Assembly (NCBI GenBank): GCA_002255365.1
Contig: NCBI01000023.1
Span: 1-40,875, forward strand
DNA length: 40,875 bases
Direction: 5' to 3'
Origin: Chromatiales bacterium 21-64-14
GTDB taxonomy: Bacteria; Pseudomonadota; Gammaproteobacteria; 21-64-14
Position 1 is the stretch's first letter, and each line of letters begins with the position of its first letter. This document shows positions 31,604-37,873 of this stretch, in pieces. The position numbers were made by a program, and so were the translations under genes. The notes beneath the pieces were generated by a model. That model saw only the letters and a program-made list of their open reading frames with translations. It was not told the origin of the DNA and did not search any database.

Positions 31604-33526
31604 TCAGTGACGCTCGCGGTCGTCCGTTTCCCGATGCCCGAAATCGAACATCGTCATCAGGTTGCCAATCGCAGGTGCATTGATCGGTACGTAAGGATTG
31701 CCTTTGGCCGTGATCGGATCGGGCAAGTTGTCGCGGCTGCGCGACGAGATGGTCCCGATCCGCCAGTTCGCTTCGACGAACTTATCGAATGAAATGTGAT
31801 CGCCGTAAGTATGAACTACGCCGATTCCCTTGGAGTACGGCGATACTACGATAAGCGGAATACGCGGGCCATCGCCGAAGAAATCGATCGGTTCGATATA
31901 ACCCGAGTCGTAGTAACCACCGCCCTCATCCACCGTAATGATGATAGCCGTATCCTTCCATAGCGATGGATTGGCCTTCACCGCGTCGACGATCTTGCGC
32001 GAGAACGCTTCAAACAGCTCGAATTTCGAGGACGCGGGATGGCCGTCCAGGTAGCCGTCGGGTTTGACGATCGATACCGCCGGGAGCGTGCCGTCCCCGA
32101 TGTCGGCGTACAGATCGCGTATGCCCTTGAGGTTCTGACGCAACGCGGGGTTAGTCATGATCTGGGTGGAATACAGGAACGGATTGCAGATGTTGCAGTA
32201 CGAGCTATTCTCACCGGTCTCCTGCCCGCCGGCCCAGCCTTCCCCATAGTAATGCCACGAGATGTGATGGCGGCTTAGCAGCAGACCCAGGTTGGGCTGT
32301 CGGGTTGGAGGGACCGTGAACTTGTCCGGCCCGAGCGGCGCTGGCTGTCCGGTGCCCAAATAGCCGGGGTTGTAATTGTTCACGAGATAGTACGCGTGCG
32401 GTTGACAATCTCCGTTGCGAAACGCCGGGTACGGGAGCGACTTCAAGTAGTCGCGGATCGGAGCCACTCCGGGCTGAGCAGCGTCCGCGCAGTTCACGTA
32501 GGAGCCCCCGCTGTATCCGTCCTCGGTATAAAAGTTGTTGGTACCGGGCTGCGCATCGGGGTTCTCGATCTGGTTCGCGGGCGGTGTGGCCGGTTTGCCC
32601 TTGGCGTTGGCGTAGTACAGCGCCGTGCCGTAGCCGATCGCGACATGATTCGCGCCTGTCCCACCCATCACCGCTTGGTGGAAATTGTCGCTCATGGCAT
32701 ATTCACGTGCCAGCTGCGCGAAGTAACTTTCGTCTCCGTCCGCCATGTTGTAGAAGCCCATGGAGATCGGTCCTTCGTGGTAGCCGTTTTGGGCGTAGTC
32801 GGCGGCTTGCGGCTTGCCATTGCTGCCGGCGCCCACGGTGGCCTCTACCCAGGGCCACAGATCGTTCTGGCAACCACTGGGGTTACGTGGCGTCGCGGCG
32901 CTACGGTCGCAGTCGGCCTGCTGCCACATCTGGAAGAAGCGATGCACGGGGCTGCCGGCGTAATCGTCGTAGCTGAGATATTGGGTAATGTCGTAGGGGC
33001 CATTGGCCAGATCGGCAGGGAAACGCGTGTCGACGGTGCTGCCCGCCGCCAAGCCGCTGCCGCCGATGGTAAGCAGGCGGTACGCGTCGGTCGGAAGCGC
33101 CGGCTCGACTGCCTGCGCGGCGCTTACCGAGGAGTAGGGCGCGTCCGCTGGTGTCCCAGTCGTGGTTACCGGGCCGAGGGTCTGGTAAGGCACGGTTTTA
33201 ACTGGATGGATCGAGTAGGCGCCGGTATCGGTGGCTTGCCACTGAATGGCACGGTTGAAATTCGGCCCCGGTGAGCCATCCGCGTTGACGATGCCTTCGG
33301 ACAGCAGGTTCTCGATGGTTTCCCCCGGATTCGGCTTGAAGGTGCCGAACACGTGATCGAACGTGCGGTTCTCGCCGATGATTAGTATGACGTGCTTGAT
33401 TGGTGTGGCAGTCGCGTGGATATGCTGGTCGTGATCCTGAGCGTGCAGCGGTGATATCGCTCCCAGTGCGCTTCCCAGTAGCGTACCAAGCGCGACCGTC
33501 AGCGGTTTCTTTCCGATTGGTCCCAT
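31604..33526 (-). CDS. Secreted phosphoesterase (acid phosphatase / phospholipase C family)
   Basis: A 640-residue exported enzyme of the PF04185-type phosphoesterase family, which hydrolyses phosphomonoesters or phospholipids. The signal peptide ends near residue 29 (SPLHAQ). The metal/nucleophile motif IGENRTFDHVFGTF is at about 50-63; VMGGTGANHVAIGYG, ITVDEGGGYYDSG and SPYSKGIGVVHTYGDHISFDKFVE carry the other metal ligands expected for the alkaline-phosphatase-like fold. AAGGAGGG lies about 5 nt before the ATG. It is a single-gene unit with its own terminator and a Pho-box-like site upstream, which suggests phosphate scavenging. Substrate class is not settled. Confidence 0.92.
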   Translation of the reverse strand: MGPIGKKPLTVALGTLLGSALGAISPLHAQDHDQHIHATATPIKHVILIIGENRTFDHVFGTFKPNPGETIENLLSEGIVNADGSPGPNFNRAIQWQATDTGAYSIHPVKTVPYQTLGPVTTTGTPADAPYSSVSAAQAVEPALPTDAYRLLTIGGSGLAAGSTVDTRFPADLANGPYDITQYLSYDDYAGSPVHRFFQMWQQADCDRSAATPRNPSGCQNDLWPWVEATVGAGSNGKPQAADYAQNGYHEGPISMGFYNMADGDESYFAQLAREYAMSDNFHQAVMGGTGANHVAIGYGTALYYANAKGKPATPPANQIENPDAQPGTNNFYTEDGYSGGSYVNCADAAQPGVAPIRDYLKSLPYPAFRNGDCQPHAYYLVNNYNPGYLGTGQPAPLGPDKFTVPPTRQPNLGLLLSRHHISWHYYGEGWAGGQETGENSSYCNICNPFLYSTQIMTNPALRQNLKGIRDLYADIGDGTLPAVSIVKPDGYLDGHPASSKFELFEAFSRKIVDAVKANPSLWKDTAIIITVDEGGGYYDSGYIEPIDFFGDGPRIPLIVVSPYSKGIGVVHTYGDHISFDKFVEANWRIGTISSRSRDNLPDPITAKGNPYVPINAPAIGNLMTMFDFGHRETDDRERH

Positions 33527-33899
33527 GACACCCTCCTTCCCTCAAACGCCGCCCCCGGCGGGGGACTCAGCAGTCGTCGCGTAGCTTATCCACCGTGGTG
33601 TTGCCGCACGGTGACCGGAAAATGACGCCAGGATGAAACGCGAAGGCCGCACGACGTCACGCCACGTGGGCCACTATTTGTAGTGAAAAATGCAACACAA
33701 TATTTGTCGATGGATGAAACGGGCACGACGAAATCGGAGCGAAGCCGGCATTGGGACCACGGCTGCTGGCCGTTAATCAGTGGATTGGAGCGCGGGGGTA
33801 AGGGGGTGGATCAGTTTATCAATGTTGGGAACGCATCGACCTGCGATGCAGTGAATCGCCGGGTCGTGAGACAGAACCAGTCACCGTTTGCGTCCGCAT
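33527..33899. other. Promoter region of the phosphoesterase gene, otherwise empty
   Basis: About 370 bp between two minus-strand genes. It holds the Pho-box-like site listed separately. No coding frame was supported and no terminator for the sulfotransferase gene was seen. Confidence 0.4.
33611..33628 (-). promoter_or_regulatory. Pho-box-like direct repeat
   Basis: On the minus strand: GCGTCAT, TTTC, CGGTCAC. Two GTCA-centred 7-mers with 11-bp periodicity and a 4-bp T-rich spacer, as in the PhoB site CTGTCAT-N4-CTGTCAT (5 of 7 matches in each half). It lies about 85 bp upstream of a phosphoesterase start, the kind of gene PhoB controls. Confidence 0.4.
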
Positions 33900-34640
33900 T
33901 CAGCCGAACAAGCGCACTGCTTCATAAATCGAACCGGCAATGAGCGCCGCGCCTATGCCAAGGATGCCATAGGCGCCCCGGGTCAGGTCACTCAACGTCT
34001 TTTTAATGGCGGTGCGATCGTTGACGTTGGGAAATTCGGTTTCAGGTACCGCGACACCAAGAAAATCACAAAGGGGTTTCCAACCCTGGTCGGCGGAAAA
34101 TACCAGCAGCCGATCCGCCGGAACCGCGCGCTTAACATCCGCGATGTGCTGATGATAATGGGCGATGGCCTTTCCACGGTCATTCATCGTTCCCTTGTGT
34201 GAGCGTTCCCAGATGAGCTTGTGAGACATGTCGCCAAATTTGTGCCCGAAGGGTGTGGTAAATTTCAGCACCTTGAACTGCCACATGGTCTCCGTGAAAT
34301 AGATGGTGTCCATGGTGCTCTCATACCAGGCGTCGGCACCACGCGGGTGCAGCGTAAGTATCACCTTGGCGTCGGGATACGCGGCCAACAGTTCACGCCA
34401 TACACAACAGGCGGGGTTGTCTATCGTTGCGGTATATTTTGACAATACCTGTTCCCAGTCATGCTGCGTACCCGCCTCCGTATTGGCCACCTTGCGCCAG
34501 AAGTCCAGGTGCGACTTGTTGTCCTTGTTCTCCAGCACTTCGAACATGTGGTAGCACGGGAAGCCAAGTTGCTTGAGCGCCGTGTACACCGACAATGTCC
34601 CGGTCCGCCCAAATCCGGCGCCAATGACTTTAAGGGCCAT
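33900..34640 (-). CDS. Sulfotransferase-family protein with C-terminal membrane helix
   Basis: A 246-residue protein of the P-loop sulfotransferase type (Sulfotransfer_4-like). The PAPS 5'-phosphosulfate loop GAGFGRTGTLSVYTALKQLG is at residues 7-26; CYHMFEV, KVILTLHPRGADAWYES (3'-phosphate-binding Arg/Ser region) and LLVFSADQGWKPLCDFLGV follow. The last ~25 residues are a hydrophobic helix (ILGIGAALIAGSIYEAVRLF) that probably tethers it to the inner membrane. Acceptor unknown. The downstream edge lies in ordinary intergenic DNA; the upstream edge abuts an ISL3 end. Confidence 0.85.
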   Translation of the reverse strand: MALKVIGAGFGRTGTLSVYTALKQLGFPCYHMFEVLENKDNKSHLDFWRKVANTEAGTQHDWEQVLSKYTATIDNPACCVWRELLAAYPDAKVILTLHPRGADAWYESTMDTIYFTETMWQFKVLKFTTPFGHKFGDMSHKLIWERSHKGTMNDRGKAIAHYHQHIADVKRAVPADRLLVFSADQGWKPLCDFLGVAVPETEFPNVNDRTAIKKTLSDLTRGAYGILGIGAALIAGSIYEAVRLFG

Positions 34641-34675
34641 GATTGCAGTTCCCGCAACAATTGGTGAAAAATTGT

Positions 34676-34995
34676 GGCTCTTCAGGGTTCCTGAGTGGGC
34701 AGAGGAGATCTAGCCTAAACCCTGGCCCCGGGGGAGTATCGCGGAACTATGCGCGATACGGAACTCTACCAAACGCTTTTGGGCCTCACCCTGCCATGGG
34801 AGGTAACGGCAGTGAACGTCACGCAAGCCTCGGCCGACCGCCCGCTGGGGGAGATTGCCGTCACCGTTCAGTGGCGAGCGGATGTCCCGTTGCGCTGTCC
34901 GCACTGCAATGCGGCGGTACCGGGCTATGATAGCCGCCCGCGACGCTGGCGACATTTTAACACCATTCAGTGGAAGACGTTCATTACGGCAGATG
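34676..34995 (+). mobile_element. ISL3-family insertion sequence remnant, left end only
   Basis: GGCTCTTCAGGGTTCCTGAG at 34676 resembles ISL3-family terminal inverted repeats (which begin GGCTCTT). It is followed about 70 bp later by the 5' part of an ISL3-type transposase. Similarity ends near 34990-34995; no right end or second terminal repeat was found. The element is therefore a truncated relic. The break coincides with the CRISPR-repeat-like sequence. Confidence 0.7.
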
Positions 34996-35078
34996 TGCGG
35001 ATTGAAGCTCGTAATTTCTGGGCGCCACTCGTGCAGATTCGGCAGCATCGCTCGCTAGTGAGAGCGGGCGCGGATTGA
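34749..35078 (+). pseudogene. Truncated ISL3 transposase, N-terminal fragment
   Basis: The first ~83 codons match the N-terminus of ISL3 transposases: YQTLLGLTLPWEVTAVNV, zinc-ribbon pair CPHCNAAV, then GYDSRPRRWRHFNTIQWKTFITAD. The second zinc-ribbon cysteine pair, the helix-turn-helix and the whole DDE catalytic domain are missing; after about position 34997 the frame reads unrelated sequence to a stop at 35078. It cannot encode a working transposase. Confidence 0.82.
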
Positions 35079-35081
35079 AAC
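34998..35081 (+). CRISPR. CRISPR-repeat-like unit, possibly a degenerate repeat-spacer-repeat remnant
   Basis: A 34-nt sequence at 35048-35081 has a short hairpin core (CTCGCTAGTGAG) and ends GGGCGCGGATTGAAAC, the usual 3' end of type I-C and some type III repeats. Exactly 72 bp upstream, GCGGATTGAAGC (34998-35009) looks like the end of a second, damaged repeat, leaving a spacer of about 38 nt. That upstream copy could instead be ISL3 transposase codons (expected ADVPRIEC). No further repeats and no cas genes are in the window. Confidence 0.45.
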
Positions 35082-35097
35082 CAATTTGTATATGCTC

Positions 35098-35644
35098 ATT
35101 TTCGAAGAGATTCCGGTGGACGTGCGCGTGGTATGCGCCACCCATCGGAATCTCCAGAAATTGGTTCCGGAGGGCGCGTTCCGCGAGGATCTCTACTACC
35201 GCATCAGCGAAGTGACCATCCGCATCCCGGCGCTGCGTGAACGCCAAGGCGAGGCAGTAGTACTGGCCCGCCACTTTCTGGACCGCTACGCCCAGCAGCA
35301 CGGACGCACGGTGCTCTCCTTCTCCGCCGACGCATTGAAGGCGATCGAGGCCCATACCTGGCCGGGCAACATCCGCGAGCTGGGGAACCGCGTCAAACGC
35401 GCGGTGATCATGGCCGAGGGCAAGCAGATCACCGCCCAGGAGCTGGAGTTGGAACCCGGCGACGCGGACCCCCTGCCTTTCAGCCTGCGCCAGGTGCGGG
35501 AGAACGCCGAGTGCCAGGCGCTGCTGCGGGCGCTGCGCCAACGGCAACGTCTCCCAGGCCGCGGAACTATTGGGCATCACCCGCCCCACGTTCTACGCCC
35601 TCGCCAACAAGTACCACCTGGACCTGGGACGTAACGGGCCCTGA
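35098..35644 (+). pseudogene. prsR: prsR remnant: PEP-CTERM system sigma-54 activator, truncated and frameshifted
   Basis: The sequence begins abruptly inside a sigma-54 activator AAA+ domain: EEIPVDVRVVCATHRNLQKLV, FREDLYYRISEVTIRIPALRER, the TWPGNIRELGNRVKRAVIMAEG block, then RENAECQALLRAL. The receiver domain, Walker A, GAFTGA loop and Walker B are all missing. Near 35530-35540 the frame shifts by one; in the new frame the Fis-type DNA-binding end continues (NGNVSQAAELLGITRPTFYALANKYHLDLG) to a TGA at 35642-35644. The wording fits PrsR, the response regulator of the exosortase/PEP-CTERM system. It is broken twice. A functional copy would have to be elsewhere. Confidence 0.82.
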
Positions 35645-36001
35645 ACCGGAATGGTTACCGGGCCGCGATGGCCATGCCTGCGACCTCAGGAGGATCCCAG
35701 TGTCAGTTTTTTTACAGGCCTACGAAATTTTTTTCTAGTTTATTAACAGTAAGTTGAATTACGCTGCGCTACGAAATGACATTTTTATAACTATATATTA
35801 ATAATTATGTAAAACAATATGAGCGACGCGACCTCAATCGCGTACGTTTAATATATCATATTGTTTTTAAATGATATGTAGAATCTTCCCGGGTATGGGC
35901 CGGAGACCCAACGTCACGGAATTTTACAGAGTCTGCCCGCAGATCGGTCACGAAGCCCAAGAGTTATTTTATCTATTTGATATGTAAAGTTAATATTATG
36001 A
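35645..36001. other. AT-rich regulatory region upstream of the PEP-CTERM gene
   Basis: About 70% AT over 35700-35880, against a GC-rich genome. It contains a 7-bp inverted repeat ATATCAT-N11-ATGATAT (35853-35877) about 125 bp before the sigma-54 -24 element, and TGATATGTA occurs twice in direct orientation (35872-35880 and 35978-35986). These are plausible activator (UAS) or IHF/H-NS sites. No coding frame was supported. Confidence 0.5.
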
Positions 36002-36017
36002 TGGCCCCATTCTTGCC
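36002..36017 (+). promoter_or_regulatory. Sigma-54 (-24/-12) promoter of the PEP-CTERM gene
   Basis: TGGCCC-CATTC-TTGCC matches TGGCAC-N5-TTGCW at all invariant positions (GG at -24, GC at -12) and at 8 of 10 overall. Transcription would start near 36028-36030, giving a leader of about 85 nt. PEP-CTERM genes under RpoN/PrsR control are known in other bacteria. Confidence 0.75.
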
Positions 36018-36113
36018 TCAGCGCCCGCGAAGCTGCTCCGAACGCGGGCTGCACTCGTGCCTAGGTTAGGTGCAACCGAAATTTCATCCACATGGATTGA
36101 GGAAGACAAGGCC

Positions 36114-36725
36114 ATGAAGAATCTTCTCTTAGCCGGCTCGCTGGGTCTCATGCTTGTCGGGCTGACCGCCCCGCACGCTCAGGCGAGTCCCTACACGGTG
36201 ACACTCACGCAGCAGGGCAGCAATGTCGTCGCGAATGGTAGCGGTGCGATCGATACGACCGGCCTCGGTTCATTCACCTACACATCTCACACGTCGCATG
36301 TAGACCCATCGGCATCGTTCATAAGCATGGGCGCTTCCCCAACCCTTTGGGCTTATACGATCCCATCCCTTGTCTCGCAGCCTTTTGGGACTGGCGGTTT
36401 TACCGCTGCTGCCAGCTCATCCGGTTCGGATGTCGGAATTAATGTTTCCAATACCAACTACTATTATCCCGACGTGTACGTCCCTGCAAACTACGTCTCC
36501 GATACCAATCTCACCAATAGCGCAACATGGAACGGCAGTTTCGCCTCCCTCGGGCTGACGCCCGGCACCTACGTCTGGACGTGGGGGACGGGAGCGGATC
36601 GAAGCTTCACAGTCGATGTGCAAGCGTCCGCTCCAACTGTAGCCGACCCCCCCACGCTCGCGCTGCTCGGTGCCGGGGTGCTCGGATGGGGACTGGTCTT
36701 TCTGCGCCGCCGCAAGGCCGCATAA
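36114..36725 (+). CDS. PEP-CTERM sorting-domain extracellular protein
   Basis: A 203-residue secreted protein. Signal peptide MKNLLLAGSLGLMLVGLTAPHAQAS; a Ser/Thr/Gly/Asn-rich mature region that opens PYTVTLTQQGSNVVANGSGAID, as many short PEP-CTERM proteins do; then the C-terminal sorting tail: short motif, hydrophobic helix (TLALLGAGVLGWGLVFL) and RRRK. The recognition motif reads ADPP rather than PEP. An exosortase (EpsH/XrtA type) would cleave it for export to matrix or cell surface; none is in this window. The ATG at 36114 has GAGGA about 12 nt upstream and begins the signal peptide at once. Read from the sigma-54 promoter. Confidence 0.9.
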   Translation: MKNLLLAGSLGLMLVGLTAPHAQASPYTVTLTQQGSNVVANGSGAIDTTGLGSFTYTSHTSHVDPSASFISMGASPTLWAYTIPSLVSQPFGTGGFTAAASSSGSDVGINVSNTNYYYPDVYVPANYVSDTNLTNSATWNGSFASLGLTPGTYVWTWGTGADRSFTVDVQASAPTVADPPTLALLGAGVLGWGLVFLRRRKAA

Positions 36726-36781
36726 TTATTATTTCGCTCGCGTCGGTCTGACCTGATTTCGGAGGCCAACGGATATTTCTT

Positions 36782-36815
36782 GACCGCTGAGCGGGGGATC
36801 CCTCGCCCAGCGGTC
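36782..36815. terminator. Strong hairpin after the PEP-CTERM gene
   Basis: GACCGCTG (36782-36789) pairs perfectly with CAGCGGTC (36808-36815), and the inside forms a further GC stem around GGGGATCCC. It lies 56 bp past the stop. No U-tract on either strand, so termination is inferred from position only. Confidence 0.45.
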
Positions 36816-37256
36816 GACTGCCGCCGGCCGTCGTTTCCGCAGACGGGACATTTGAGGGGTCGGTCCGGGTCGGATACCTGACGTTTAGCCGCTGACGGAT
36901 CGACGGCAGCTCCGGCACGCAAGAAACGGAATCCGAGATTCTCCTGTCCCCTCGGGGCATGGAGACGGCGTTGCACCGGGAGGACCCTTGACGGAGACCG
37001 ACGAGGGGGAAATCGGAAAATCGGGGACGGAAAATCGGGGACAGACCACGGATTCTACCTTGCTACCGGAAGTTGCGTGGGATTCGTGGTCTGTCCCCGA
37101 TTTCCCCTGCGAGAAGCGCAATTTACACCCAAGTAAATGGGCACCGCAGTGGCGTCCGCAACGCCGCATGGGCAACCGCGCTCTTTAAAGAGCTGCCCGA
37201 GTCGATCCAAGTGCGCGGCCGTGCCGTGCTCTCGTGAGGACGTGCCCGCACCGCCC
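36816..37256. other. Intergenic scar region with inverted repeat and a possible gene fragment
   Basis: About 440 bp containing the 19-bp inverted repeat listed separately. To its right, a plus-strand frame at about 37109-37234 reads GVRNAAWATALFKELPESIQ and ends VRGRAVLS before a TGA, with protein-like composition but no start codon and no family I recognise. It looks like the 3' end of a lost gene. Confidence 0.35.
37032..37103. repeat. 19-bp perfect inverted repeat with 34-bp loop
   Basis: AAATCGGGGACAGACCACG (37032-37050) is matched by its exact reverse complement at 37085-37103. Just to the left, AAATCGG occurs twice more in tandem. The GGGGACAGACC core is, to my recollection, a common dispersed sequence in proteobacteria near REP-associated or IS200-like tyrosine transposases. 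No transposase gene is present here. Confidence 0.88.
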
Positions 37257-37568
37257 TCAGTGCCGTCCAGGGCGATCGAGGCGCCCCTCCCAGATGCAGC
37301 GCCGCTGCGCGAGCCAGTCCTCAACCACGGCTAGGGCCTGTGGATCGATTCGGCAAGTGCGGACCCGACCGGTCTTTTGCGTTCGCACCAGGCCGCTTTC
37401 TTCGAGTATCGCGACATGCTGCACGACCGCCGCCAGCGACATTGGGAGGGGCCTGGCAAGTTGGCTGACCGAGGCGTCTTCGCGCATCAACCGTTCCACG
37501 ATTGCGCGGCGCGTGGGATCCGCCAGCGCACGGAACACCCCGTCGAGCGGTGCCAAAGAGTTAAGCAT
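37257..37568 (-). CDS. ArsR/SmtB-family transcriptional regulator
   Basis: A 103-residue cytoplasmic repressor-type protein with a winged helix-turn-helix: LDGVFRALADPTRRAIVERLM, then VSQLARPLPMSLAAVVQHVAILEESGLVRTQKTGRVRTCRI. It lacks the metal-binding ELCVCDL motif of true ArsR, and belongs with the group usually followed by an SRPBCC (AHSA1) gene. Here no such gene follows, and the C-terminus (WEGRLDRPGRH) departs early from the usual ending, so the end may be frameshifted. The ATG at 37568 starts the family domain; there is no Shine-Dalgarno sequence, and the promoter places the transcript start at or next to the ATG. Divergent from the MFS gene. Confidence 0.85.
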   Translation of the reverse strand: MLNSLAPLDGVFRALADPTRRAIVERLMREDASVSQLARPLPMSLAAVVQHVAILEESGLVRTQKTGRVRTCRIDPQALAVVEDWLAQRRCIWEGRLDRPGRH

Positions 37569-37575
37569 AAGCTTT

Positions 37576-37619
37576 ACTATCGAACGCCCGCCACAAATAG
37601 TCAACCAAAGACTTTACTA
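37576..37619 (-). promoter_or_regulatory. ArsR-gene promoter with flanking CTTTACTA repeats
   Basis: On the minus strand: -35 TTGACT (37604-37599), 17-bp spacer, -10 GATAGT (37581-37576), then only 7 nt to the ATG, so the mRNA is probably leaderless. CTTTACTA occurs at 37572-37579 (overlapping the -10) and again at 37612-37619, exactly 40 bp apart; these may be operator half-sites. Confidence 0.5.
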
Positions 37620-37873
37620 AATAGCCGGCCCGCTTCTGGCCCGCGGGGCTCCAACCCCGTAAAACCGGCGTAAAACCGGGACGTAAAACCGGGACACCCA
37701 CGGTTTCTGAACCCGATCTCGCGCCGATAGCACGCTGACGGGACCCATCCATCTCCGGGCGGCACGACCGATCGTGGACCGTTAGTCACGCCGCACGGTG
37801 CGTTTCGGACCAGCGCATTTCCCGGTACCCTGACGCCTCGGCCGATGACGGGACTACGTAGAGGGCGGAGCCA

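Noticed and set aside
37257..37568. Calling this regulator a true arsenic or metal sensor (arsR)
   Set aside because: The ELCVCDL-type cysteine motif is missing and no ars genes are nearby.
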